Positions 1 through 7,214 of a DNA stretch of 61,341 bases are shown here, piece after piece (the first letter of the stretch is position 1; the number at the start of each line of letters is the position of its first letter). The notes under the pieces are model-generated. The model worked only from the letters and a program-made list of their open reading frames with translations. It was not told the origin of the DNA and did not search any database. This stretch comes from Pseudoalteromonas denitrificans DSM 6059. Lineage in GTDB: Bacteria > Pseudomonadota > Gammaproteobacteria > Enterobacterales > Alteromonadaceae. The DNA is taken from contig NZ_FOLO01000015.1 in assembly GCF_900112265.1 (NCBI RefSeq), positions 1 through 61,341 on the forward strand, given 5' to 3'. Both the position numbers and the translations under genes were made by a program.

Positions 1-72
1 TATGATAAATTAAAGTTACAGTTTGAAAGTATGCTAGCACTGGCGTGTGCAATGATTTGGCTGCCAATGTGA
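1..72 (+). CDS. Partial gene, C-terminal 23 residues only
   Basis: An open frame runs in from the left edge and stops with TGA at 70-72. The visible tail is hydrophobic near its end (LALACAMIWLPM), so it may finish in a membrane segment. It is followed at once by a terminator-like hairpin, which supports it as the real end of a transcription unit. The tail is too short to assign a family; it does not resemble the C-terminus of Fdx, which normally precedes iscX. Confidence 0.4.
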   Translation, partial: YDKLKLQFESMLALACAMIWLPM

Positions 73-74
73 AA

Positions 75-107
75 GATCAACAGCCCCTAGGGTGAGTTGA
101 TTTTTTT
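75..107 (+). terminator. Rho-independent terminator of the partial gene
   Basis: The outer stem ATCAAC/GTTGAT (76-81 with 96-101) encloses a CCC/GGG inner pairing and is followed by a run of seven T. It lies three bases after the stop codon of the left-edge gene. Confidence 0.6.
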
Positions 108-183
108 AATGAGAGATAAACTTCACATCAAAAATCAATACGTTTTAATACATTTTCAAAGATTAGTAGGTTAAAAACAAGTT

Positions 184-693
184 ATGAAAAATAAATCCAA
201 AATTTTAAATGTCACATTTTCGGTTCAAACTTTGATATTTTTAATATCAATAATAAGCTCAAGTTCAATCGCACAAGCAAATAGTTGCTTTGAAAGAAAA
301 AACTTAGAGCCCAGTTTTATTGCTATCAATTCTTATAAAGGAAGTAACTTAGGGAAGTGGTATCAAGATGTTTTTAACCTTAAAACAGTTAAAGAGTTTG
401 CATTTGAAGGTGGTAGTGCAACAGGTGTATTAATGCATAATGATGAATTTATTGTTGAAGTATTTTTTTACAAAAATGGAGATGTGAACAAGCAAAAACC
501 ACAAACTAAATCCGGCATCAAAAAATTTGGTATGTTTACTAACATTGATTTACAAAAATTAAAAACATGTTTAAACGCTAAAGGTGTTAAAGCAACGCGT
601 ATTTATAATGATAAAAACCTTAATATAGACTTATTACAAGTAATAGACCCTAGTAATAATGTATTTGAAATTATTAAGCGTCACGCTATTTAA
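184..693 (+). CDS. Exported VOC (glyoxalase-like) protein
   Basis: 169 aa. Residues 1-32 form a signal peptide with a hydrophobic stretch and an AQAN-type cleavage site. The rest has the layout of a single vicinal-oxygen-chelate module: FIAINSYKGSNLGKWYQDVF near the N-terminus and a closing IDPSNNVFEIIKR strand, typical of glyoxalase/dioxygenase-superfamily half-domains. VOC proteins work as dimers or tandem domains on varied substrates, so the reaction cannot be named. It is first of three closely spaced genes (22 bp to the next), all with export signals, so a shared periplasmic role is likely. Start ATG 184 has a weak AGG upstream at about 170. Confidence 0.75.
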   Translation: MKNKSKILNVTFSVQTLIFLISIISSSSIAQANSCFERKNLEPSFIAINSYKGSNLGKWYQDVFNLKTVKEFAFEGGSATGVLMHNDEFIVEVFFYKNGDVNKQKPQTKSGIKKFGMFTNIDLQKLKTCLNAKGVKATRIYNDKNLNIDLLQVIDPSNNVFEIIKRHAI

Positions 694-715
694 TAAGGTT
701 CTGGAGACTTTAATT

Positions 716-1210
716 TTGAAACTAATTATAAAACTGATCCTTTTCATTTCTATTTTTTATTTGAGTAAAGTTCAGGCTGAAGATGTATTTACCAGCTCTG
801 TCTCGCCAGACATTTCTGCGGATAAAATTGCAGTGCTTAGAGCTGCAACAGATTATATAGAATCACAACATAAGCGTTCTGGCCAAATGATGCAAAGAGG
901 TTTACATCAAAAGCTAGTAAAAAGAACTTATTGGCAAGCTAAGGCTGGCTCAGAATTTATCATGGAAACTGATTTTAATACCATGGTGAGCGTTGCAGAA
1001 AATTATAATAAGTCAGGTGATAAATTTTCATCACCACCTAAAATTGACATAAAAATATTGGACATAGAACAACGTATTGCCTCTGTTAAATTAATTGCAG
1101 ATGACTGGGTTGATTATATGCACTTAATAAAAAATACTCAGGGTCAATGGAAAATAATAAATGTGCTTTGGCAATATCATGATATTACAAAACATACTTC
1201 AAAAAGATAA
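716..1210 (+). CDS. Exported putative lumazine-binding / NTF2-like protein
   Basis: 164 aa with a TTG start at 716. The frame is open further upstream (first start at 659), but that would overlap the previous gene and bury the signal peptide. GGAG at 703-706 sits 9 bases before the TTG and gives a clean signal peptide (KLIIKLILFISIFYLSKVQA). The mature part resembles the putative lumazine-binding family of NTF2-fold proteins: a helical N-terminus (AATDYIESQHKRSG), then strands ending DYMHLIKNTQGQWKIINVLW. These small cone-shaped domains bind ligands or act as enzymes; function unknown. It sits between a VOC protein and a metallo-hydrolase and is probably co-transcribed with both (14 bp to the next gene). 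Confidence 0.7.
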   Translation: MKLIIKLILFISIFYLSKVQAEDVFTSSVSPDISADKIAVLRAATDYIESQHKRSGQMMQRGLHQKLVKRTYWQAKAGSEFIMETDFNTMVSVAENYNKSGDKFSSPPKIDIKILDIEQRIASVKLIADDWVDYMHLIKNTQGQWKIINVLWQYHDITKHTSKR

Positions 1211-1224
1211 TAAGGAATTTAAAA

Positions 1225-2121
1225 ATGAAACTTTTAAGCAAATTATGTTTTATGGCAGCAGCTATAATTTCACCTTATTTAATTGCAGCAGAAGATGGGT
1301 TAAATGTATCTGCAACTAAAATCACATCAGGTTTTTATATGCTTGAAGGTGTTGGTGGATTTGTTGGCGGCAATATGGGATTGTTTGTTGGTGATGACGG
1401 TGTCATTTTAATTGATGATGCATTACCAACTCATATACAACTTATAAAAAAAGCTATTAAAACAGTTACAAATAAACCTATCGATTTTTTGATCAATACC
1501 CATATCCATGCGGATCATATTGGTAACAATGAAATTTTAGGGAGTGAAGGGGCTCATATTGTAGCCCATGAAAATATATTACATGATTTATTAAAAGAGG
1601 GAATGCCCAGAGCTAAAGGCAAAGCAGTACCAAAAGCAGCATTACCTCAAATTACCTTTTCCCACTCAATGAATTTTCACTTAAATGGTAATGAAACTTA
1701 CGTTCTTCATGTGCCACAAGCTCATACTAATGGTGATGCTGTTATTTATTTTAAAGATATAAATATATTACACACAGGAGATACTTTATTTAATGGTATG
1801 TTTCCTTACATAGATTTTGCTCGCGGTGGTACTTTAGAGGGTTATATTTCAGCACAAAAGAAAATTTTAACTTTAATTAATGAGCAAACAAAAATTATTC
1901 CGGGTCATGGTAAGTTGGCAGATAAACAAGATCTCGAATCTTCAATTAAGATGTTAGAAGATGCTAAAAAATTGATTAAAGCACTTATTTCACTAGGTAA
2001 AACTGAAGATGAAGTCATGCAGCTTAATCCTTTACTCAAATATCATGATAAATGGAACTGGAGCTTTATTACAACCGATAAAATGACCCGTCAAGTATAT
2101 CAAGGATTAAAAAAGCAATAA
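1225..2121 (+). CDS. Exported metallo-beta-lactamase-fold hydrolase
   Basis: 298 aa with a signal peptide (about residues 1-22, ending IAA). The zinc motif NTHIHADHIGN supplies HxHxDH, followed by AHTNGD, HTGDTLF and PGHGKL, so both metal sites look complete. Family members hydrolyse thioesters, phosphoesters or lactams; the SoxH/quinoprotein-relay type of exported MBL protein is the closest look, but no substrate can be assigned. Third gene of the exported trio, with an AAGGAATTT ribosome site before ATG 1225. A true beta-lactamase role is possible but not favoured, since this motif spacing is generic. Confidence 0.8.
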   Translation: MKLLSKLCFMAAAIISPYLIAAEDGLNVSATKITSGFYMLEGVGGFVGGNMGLFVGDDGVILIDDALPTHIQLIKKAIKTVTNKPIDFLINTHIHADHIGNNEILGSEGAHIVAHENILHDLLKEGMPRAKGKAVPKAALPQITFSHSMNFHLNGNETYVLHVPQAHTNGDAVIYFKDINILHTGDTLFNGMFPYIDFARGGTLEGYISAQKKILTLINEQTKIIPGHGKLADKQDLESSIKMLEDAKKLIKALISLGKTEDEVMQLNPLLKYHDKWNWSFITTDKMTRQVYQGLKKQ

Positions 2122-2278
2122 ATGGAGTGATATATATTGCAATTTTAGTATTAAATATTGGTTTAATGTCAGCTCTTTATTTGTAGCGATGAAGATGAGA
2201 GTTTCGATTTATTTATTGCTCTCAATTTGGTTAGCGACTATTTTTACTATAGAAGATGAACGTTTTAGGCAGAATAAT

Positions 2279-2482
2279 ATGGGCTTACATTGGACTGATT
2301 CGTTTGGTATTGCTGAGTCACTTTGTGATAAATATTCGGAACAAGATCCTTCCAGAATTCGCTTTACACAATTAAGAAATTTGGTTTTAAGTTTAGATGA
2401 ATTTGATGATGATCCTGAACATTGTGGTGAGCGTGTGCTTGAAGCAATACAACAGGCATGGATTGATGAAGTCAGAGAATAA
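2279..2482 (+). CDS. iscX: Fe-S cluster assembly protein IscX
   Basis: 67 aa, the normal IscX length. The product starts MGLHWTDSFGIAESL, carries the acidic LDEFDDDPEH motif and ends EAIQQAWIDEVRE, all close to E. coli IscX. A longer frame opens at 2189 but adds 30 unrelated residues, so ATG 2279 (AGGCAG upstream) is the start. IscX binds IscS and iron and tunes cysteine desulfurase activity. It usually closes the iscRSUA-hscBA-fdx operon next to ndk; here no isc gene is visible and four unrelated genes separate it from ndk. A TTGCTC...TACTAT pair at about 2216-2250 may be its own promoter. Confidence 0.9.
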   Translation: MGLHWTDSFGIAESLCDKYSEQDPSRIRFTQLRNLVLSLDEFDDDPEHCGERVLEAIQQAWIDEVRE

Positions 2483-2559
2483 AAAATTGCGCAAAATCAT
2501 AGCAATCGAAATTAAAGCGGCGTAACATTATGGATCCGTAATATTAATGAACTGCTTTA

Positions 2560-3489
2560 ATGTCTTCTGAACAACAAAAACTTACTTTGGTAATTTTAGC
2601 TGCTGGCTTAGGCACTCGCTTTGGTGGTGATAAGCAGCTAACTGTGATTTCAGGGCTTGATTGCACTATTATGGAGTTAAATATACTTGATGCCATCAAA
2701 GCTGGTGTGACTCATGTTGTATTTGTTATCAGTCAAAAAATTAAATTAGAAGTTGAAACTGATATTCTACCTCGCTTGCCTAAAAATCTTGATATAAAAA
2801 TCGCTATTCAAGATATTAAAAATGTACCACAATCATTTAAGCACTTAACGATACAAAGAAAGAAACCATGGGGTACAGGTCATGCATTACTCATGGCTAA
2901 ACCTTATGTATCAGGTAAAGCAATCGTCATAACAGCAGATGATTATTATGGTGCATCTGCATATCAATTATTAGCTGATGCATTACTAAATGATAACTCA
3001 TCACTCACTTCCAACTGGAGCTTAATCGGTTATCCTATTTTAGATACCTTGTCGGAAGAGGGTGGTGTTAATAGAGGTATTTGCCAAGTAAATGACCAAA
3101 ATCATTTGAAGAAAGTAGTCGAGTTTTTAGATATTCGTATTAAAAACGATAAATTAACGGGGTTGAACGGTAATAAAGTCAGAGTAAACATACCAAAAAA
3201 TAGTCTTGTATCTATGACTATTTGGGGTTTTGATATGAGCTTGTTTGAATATTTAGAGTCAGGATTTTTGAGGTTTCTTTCAATGCATGACAGCGCTGTC
3301 GAAAAAGAGTATTATTTACCTGATCAAATACAAAATGCAATAGAGAAAGATCAAAAGAAAACGCTTGTATTACGTACGAATGAGTCTTGGCTAGGAATGA
3401 CTTACCGATCAGAGTTAATAAGTGTCACCAAAAAACTAAATCAGATTTTTAAGGGAAGCAGCAAACCTTGTTGTCAGAGTAATAAATAA
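2560..3489 (+). CDS. Sugar nucleotidyltransferase (NTP_transferase family)
   Basis: 309 aa, cytoplasmic. The N-terminal signature LAAGLGTRFGGDKQ is the nucleotide-binding loop of the sugar-1-phosphate nucleotidyltransferase superfamily, followed by KKPWGTGHALL and the metal/sugar segment VITADDYYG. It should join a sugar 1-phosphate to NTP, giving NDP-sugar and pyrophosphate. The stop overlaps the start of the next gene (TAATG), a sugar 1-kinase, so the two probably act in sequence: free sugar to sugar-1-P to NDP-sugar. The amino-sugar specificity is inferred from the partner. No clear ribosome site precedes ATG 2560. Confidence 0.75.
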   Translation: MSSEQQKLTLVILAAGLGTRFGGDKQLTVISGLDCTIMELNILDAIKAGVTHVVFVISQKIKLEVETDILPRLPKNLDIKIAIQDIKNVPQSFKHLTIQRKKPWGTGHALLMAKPYVSGKAIVITADDYYGASAYQLLADALLNDNSSLTSNWSLIGYPILDTLSEEGGVNRGICQVNDQNHLKKVVEFLDIRIKNDKLTGLNGNKVRVNIPKNSLVSMTIWGFDMSLFEYLESGFLRFLSMHDSAVEKEYYLPDQIQNAIEKDQKKTLVLRTNESWLGMTYRSELISVTKKLNQIFKGSSKPCCQSNK

Positions 3490-4565
3490 TGTACCAAGAG
3501 CAAGCAAAAATATTATCAGAATATTTTGGATTAAATACTAGTTCAGAAGCTAAAGAAGTCACAATAAAACCTATAGGCAATGGCCACATCAATACAACTT
3601 TATTATTGCAGGGGACAAAATCGCCTGTGGTTGTACAAAAACTAAATACTTATGTATTTCCTGAATTAAATGAACTAGTTAACAATGCCAGGTTGATTGA
3701 GCGGCATTTAGAAAATAAAAAAAATAGCAATAATTATAAACTTGATATTATTAAACATGTTGCCACTACTGAGCAAAAATATTTAGTAGATATAAATGGT
3801 GATAATTGGCGTGCTTTAGAGTTTATTGGTGGTAGTTACAGTGAAGATGTTGTTATTAATAAACAGCAGGCTAAAATAGCAGCTAATGCCTTTGGTCAGT
3901 TTGCAGCGGCATTAGAAGATTTTGATGCAAAAAAATTGTTTCCTGTTATTCCTGATTTTCATCACTTGGCCAAACGCATTGAAGCTCTAAAATCAGCTGT
4001 AAATTTGGATAAACATGACAGGCTTAGTAGCGCCCAAGATCAAGTTGACTTCTGTTTAGGGCAGGAAGGCTTAGTTGAAGAGTTGGAGCTGCTTAAAACA
4101 AAATTACCATTAAGAGCATGTCATAATGACACAAAAATAAATAATATGCTTTTTTGTTCAAAAAAACATAATGCTAAAGCTGTGATTGATTTAGATACTT
4201 GCATGTCAGGATATTGGTTATTCGACTTTGGTGATATGGTGCGAACTTTTTGTTCCCCCGAAGAAGAAGACTCTACAAATTTAGATAATGTTGTTATTCG
4301 TGAAGATATATTTGAAGCGATAGTCGAAGGTTATGTTACACCATTGAAAAACCTGATAACTCATGTTGAAAAGCAAAGTTTTTGGGTGGGTGCAAAGGTA
4401 ATGTGTTTAATGATTGGAGTGCGCTTTTTAACTGACTATTTAGATGGTGATAACTACTTTTGCATTAAACGAGCTGGGCACAATTTAGATCGCGCAAAAA
4501 ATCAGTTTGCTTTATATCAAGATTTACTGAAAAAAGAAGGTAAATTAAAAGCTTTATTAGATTAA
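3489..4565 (+). CDS. nahK: N-acetylhexosamine 1-kinase (NahK-like, APH family)
   Basis: 358 aa, close to bifidobacterial NahK. Shared landmarks are PIGNGHINTT near the N-terminus, VVQKLNTYVFPEL, the catalytic Brenner-type loop CHNDTKINNMLF, metal-binding VIDLDTCMSGYWLFDFGD, and a C-terminal GVRFLTDYLDGDNYF. NahK phosphorylates the anomeric carbon of GlcNAc/GalNAc. Translationally coupled to the upstream nucleotidyltransferase by a 1-base overlap; together they resemble a salvage route to UDP-N-acetylhexosamine, formally parallel to the AmgK-MurU pathway. Exact sugar preference is inferred. A bidirectional terminator follows. Confidence 0.8.
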   Translation: MYQEQAKILSEYFGLNTSSEAKEVTIKPIGNGHINTTLLLQGTKSPVVVQKLNTYVFPELNELVNNARLIERHLENKKNSNNYKLDIIKHVATTEQKYLVDINGDNWRALEFIGGSYSEDVVINKQQAKIAANAFGQFAAALEDFDAKKLFPVIPDFHHLAKRIEALKSAVNLDKHDRLSSAQDQVDFCLGQEGLVEELELLKTKLPLRACHNDTKINNMLFCSKKHNAKAVIDLDTCMSGYWLFDFGDMVRTFCSPEEEDSTNLDNVVIREDIFEAIVEGYVTPLKNLITHVEKQSFWVGAKVMCLMIGVRFLTDYLDGDNYFCIKRAGHNLDRAKNQFALYQDLLKKEGKLKALLD

Positions 4566-4590
4566 AAAGTGATACGTGAAAATCTAGTCC

Positions 4591-4620
4591 CGCGGAGTTA
4601 TTTTTAATAACTCCGCGTTT
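4591..4620. terminator. Bidirectional terminator between nahK and yfhL
   Basis: Perfect 12-bp stem, CGCGGAGTTATT (4591-4602) with AATAACTCCGCG (4606-4617), and a 3-base TTT loop. Short T/A tracts lie on both sides. It sits between the convergent nahK (+) and yfhL (-) genes. Confidence 0.7.
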
Positions 4621-4632
4621 AAACTAAGCTTA

Positions 4633-4881
4633 TTAACCTTGAGTTAAACGAATAAACTTTTCGGCCAGCTCATCTAAAGACTCTACATTATTAGGGTCTT
4701 TTTTTATGCAATCAATAGGACAAACACTCACGCATGTTGGTGTATCGTAATGGCCGACACACTCAGTGCATTTGTCGGGATCTATTTCAAAGATCTCTTT
4801 ACCTAGTGTGATAGCCTGATTTGGACATTCAGGATCACACATATCACAGTTGATGCATTTATTATTTATTAAAAGAGCCAA
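4633..4881 (-). CDS. yfhL: YfhL-family 2[4Fe-4S] ferredoxin
   Basis: 82 aa. It starts MALLINNKCINCDMCDPECPN and has a second cluster motif CTECVGHYDTPTCVSVCP; the long insertion between the first two cysteines of the second motif is typical of YfhL/Alvin-type ferredoxins. The start is TTG, fixed by matching the MALLI N-terminus of E. coli YfhL; no ATG lies in a suitable place. It begins 2 bases after the trhP stop, so translation is probably coupled to trhP. It transfers electrons in the cytoplasm; that it serves TrhP is inferred from linkage. Confidence 0.9.
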   Translation of the reverse strand: MALLINNKCINCDMCDPECPNQAITLGKEIFEIDPDKCTECVGHYDTPTCVSVCPIDCIKKDPNNVESLDELAEKFIRLTQG

Positions 4882-4883
4882 GG

Positions 4884-6281
4884 CTATTTAGTCTGCTTAA
4901 ATGGATTACGTGTATCTTGGCCTTCATCTAAATTTCTTAATAAAATTGCTTTATCTAAATCGATATCCTCTGGTAATGGAATTTTTACAATATGACCAGA
5001 ACCTTTAGCATCATTAATAGATTCACCTTTTTTATTTTCCATATGCTCTAGTTTAAAGCTAACGTTACCTTGTGGTGTCATAAGCTCTAATGAATGTCCG
5101 GTACAAAATTTATTTTTAACATCAATTTCAACTAAGCCATTGTCATTACGACCAATTATTTCACCTACAAATTGCTGTTGTTCTGAAACAGAGTGACCAT
5201 AATCATAGTTTTGGTAATCTTGATGTGCATGGCGTTTTAAAAAGCCTTCGGTATAACCGCGATGTGCAAGGTTTTCTAAATTTCCTAGTAAACTCGGATC
5301 AAAAGGGCGACCAGCAACGGCATCATCAATGGCCTTACGATAAACTTGAGCTGTACGCGCAACATAATAAAATGATTTAGTACGGCCTTCAATTTTTAAG
5401 CTATGTACACCCATTTGTGTTAACTGATCAACATACTGTACAGCACGTAAGTCTTTTGAGTTCATGATATAGGTACCATGCTCATCTTCAAATGCAGGCA
5501 TGTATTCGCCTGGGCGGCCTTGTTCTTCCAGCATAAAAATTTCTTTAGTAGGTTCCCCTGCACCTAAAGTTGGGATAACAGCTTGTGGATCAATTTTATG
5601 AACTATATCTCCAGTTTCATTCTCTTTAGCTGGTTTTACATCATATTCCCAACGACATGCGTTAGTGCAGGTTCCTTGATTAGGATCTCGCTTATTAATG
5701 TAGCCTGATAATAAACAACGGCCTGAGTAAGCCATACATAAAGCACCATGAACAAATACTTCAAGTTCGGTATCTGGGCATTGTTGGCGAATTTCAGCGA
5801 TTTCTTCAAGTGATAACTCACGAGATAAAATGATTCTTTCAACACCTTGTTTTGCCCAAAATAACACACTGGCATAGTTAACAGCGTTAGCTTGAACAGA
5901 TAAATGAATTGGCATATCTGGATACTTTTCACGAACTAACATAATAAGACCAGGATCAGACATAATGAGTGCATCTGGTTTCATAGCAACAACAGGTTCA
6001 ATATCACGCATATACGTTTTTATTTTTGCATTATGAGGTGCAATATTTGAAACTACATATAGTTTTTTACCTAAATCATGCGCTTCATTAATACCTATCT
6101 CTAAATTTTCTAGATTAAACTCATTATTTCTGACGCGTAAACTATAGCGAGGCTGTCCTGCATACACAGCATCTGAACCATAAGCATATGCATAACGCAT
6201 ATTTTTTAAGCTTCCTGCAGGAGATAAAAGTTCCGGCGTAAATAAGCTTGGAGAATTTTTAGGGGTAAGAATAGAAGACAT
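4884..6281 (-). CDS. trhP: tRNA uridine-34 hydroxylase TrhP (peptidase U32 family, YegQ)
   Basis: 465 aa, E. coli YegQ length. The U32 signature is present in VFVHGALCMAYSGRCLLSG, and TLGAGEPTKEIF and SLKIEGRTKSFYYV are typical of this subgroup. TrhP makes 5-hydroxyuridine at the wobble position of several tRNAs, using prephenate and dependent on Fe-S biogenesis, and is the oxygen-independent route beside TrhO. ATG 6281 has GAGG at a good distance. Co-directional with yfhL immediately downstream. Upstream, a TATAAT (6346-6341, minus) and an FNR-like palindrome at 6387-6400 suggest anaerobic activation (inference). Confidence 0.9.
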   Translation of the reverse strand: MSSILTPKNSPSLFTPELLSPAGSLKNMRYAYAYGSDAVYAGQPRYSLRVRNNEFNLENLEIGINEAHDLGKKLYVVSNIAPHNAKIKTYMRDIEPVVAMKPDALIMSDPGLIMLVREKYPDMPIHLSVQANAVNYASVLFWAKQGVERIILSRELSLEEIAEIRQQCPDTELEVFVHGALCMAYSGRCLLSGYINKRDPNQGTCTNACRWEYDVKPAKENETGDIVHKIDPQAVIPTLGAGEPTKEIFMLEEQGRPGEYMPAFEDEHGTYIMNSKDLRAVQYVDQLTQMGVHSLKIEGRTKSFYYVARTAQVYRKAIDDAVAGRPFDPSLLGNLENLAHRGYTEGFLKRHAHQDYQNYDYGHSVSEQQQFVGEIIGRNDNGLVEIDVKNKFCTGHSLELMTPQGNVSFKLEHMENKKGESINDAKGSGHIVKIPLPEDIDLDKAILLRNLDEGQDTRNPFKQTK

Positions 6282-6386
6282 TGTAAAACCTCATACATAG
6301 AACTGAGTACAAACCAGTTGCATGGATTATTAAATTAATAATTATAAAAAAACGCGGCATTCTATAAAAACAACAGCTGGCAGTTG

Positions 6387-6400
6387 TTGATCTAGATCAT
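6387..6400. promoter_or_regulatory. FNR/EtrA-like binding site upstream of trhP
   Basis: TTGATCTAGATCAT matches TTGAT-N4-ATCAA at 9 of 10 specified bases. Its centre lies about 60 bp upstream of the start site predicted from the minus-strand TATAAT at 6346-6341, near the class I activator position. The -35 for that promoter (TTTTAT) is poor, as expected for an activator-dependent promoter. Function is inferred. Confidence 0.5.
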
Positions 6401-6524
6401 ATTTACAAAGGAAACTGAAAAAGATTAAAACCTATCTCAGTCATATTTTTTAAATATTTATATGAGATAGTGCTATTTGAATGTTATTTCGACAATTAAG
6501 ATAGGATCTTTGGATTTTATCGCG

Positions 6525-6530
6525 TATAAT
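6525..6530 (+). promoter_or_regulatory. Likely -10 box of ndk
   Basis: A perfect TATAAT stands 74 bp before the ndk start. The -35 is not clear at 16-18 bp spacing. Confidence 0.45.
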
Positions 6531-6603
6531 TCGCGCCCACTAATATATGGATGGTCTTTCATTCGTATAAACCATATTCTTTTAATTTATTGGAGCAAAT
6601 AAG

Positions 6604-7035
6604 ATGGCTTTAGAGCGTACTTTTTCAATCATCAAACCTGACGCAGTAGCAAAAAACCTAATCGGTCAAATCTATAACCGTTTCGAAACTGCTGGCCTTA
6701 AAATCGTAGCTTCTAAAATGGTTCACCTTTCTCAAGAAAAAGCAGAAGGTTTCTACGCTGAGCATTCTGAGCGTCCTTTCTTTGGTGCTTTAGTTGCATT
6801 TATGACTTCTGGTCCAGTTATGGTTCAAGTTTTAGAAGGCGAAAACGCTGTTCTTAAAAACCGTGAAATCATGGGTGCTACTAACCCTGCTGAAGCGCTA
6901 GCGGGTACTATCCGTGCAGATCTTGCTGATAGCATCGACGAAAATGCTGCTCACGGTTCTGACGCTTTAGAGTCTGCAGCTCGTGAGATCGCTTACTTCT
7001 TCGCTGATGAAGAACTTTGTGCACGCACTAGATAG
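6604..7035 (+). CDS. ndk: Nucleoside diphosphate kinase
   Basis: 143 aa, standard length. It begins [18 protein letters not shown] and carries the phosphohistidine loop in [12 protein letters not shown]. Ndk balances NTP and dNTP pools by transferring the gamma-phosphate through the active-site histidine. GGAG stands upstream of ATG 6604. Codon use looks more biased than in its neighbours, consistent with high expression. It is transcribed alone: a promoter-like TATAAT lies upstream and a strong terminator downstream, before rlmN. Confidence 0.97.
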   Translation: MALERTFSIIKPDAVAKNLIGQIYNRFETAGLKIVASKMVHLSQEKAEGFYAEHSERPFFGALVAFMTSGPVMVQVLEGENAVLKNREIMGATNPAEALAGTIRADLADSIDENAAHGSDALESAAREIAYFFADEELCARTR

Positions 7036-7082
7036 TTTCTTTGTAGTAGCAACTTAGGTTGCAATACACTACACGGATTGTA

Positions 7083-7117
7083 GAAAAGGGCTTTATGCCC
7101 TTTTCTTGTCTTTTTTA
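7083..7117 (+). terminator. ndk terminator
   Basis: 9-bp stem GAAAAGGGC/GCCCTTTTC (7083-7091 with 7097-7105), loop TTTAT, followed by a T-rich tail. Confidence 0.85.
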
Positions 7118-7214
7118 TAAATAAATTATTTGGTTTTGAGTTATTTATAAAGTAGATAAGTTTATATATTTACACATTAAAAACATTAAAGTCGTCACTA
7201 TGGTAGAGGTTTTC

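Larger units (their letters stand above)
6282..6603. other. Divergent promoter region trhP / ndk
   Basis: 322 bp without a gene. It holds the trhP promoter (minus-strand TATAAT at 6346-6341 with a poor -35), an FNR-like site at 6387-6400, and the ndk promoter with a TATAAT at 6525-6530 whose -35 is weak. The stretch 6420-6500 is AT-rich with nothing else recognised. Confidence 0.5.

Noticed and set aside
2189..2278. N-terminal 30-residue extension of iscX that looks like a membrane segment
   Set aside because: IscX is a 67-aa soluble protein and the match starts exactly at ATG 2279; the extension is probably promoter DNA.
2560..4565. AmgK-MurU cell-wall recycling pair
   Set aside because: Same logic (anomeric kinase plus nucleotidyltransferase), but the kinase motifs follow NahK and not AmgK.
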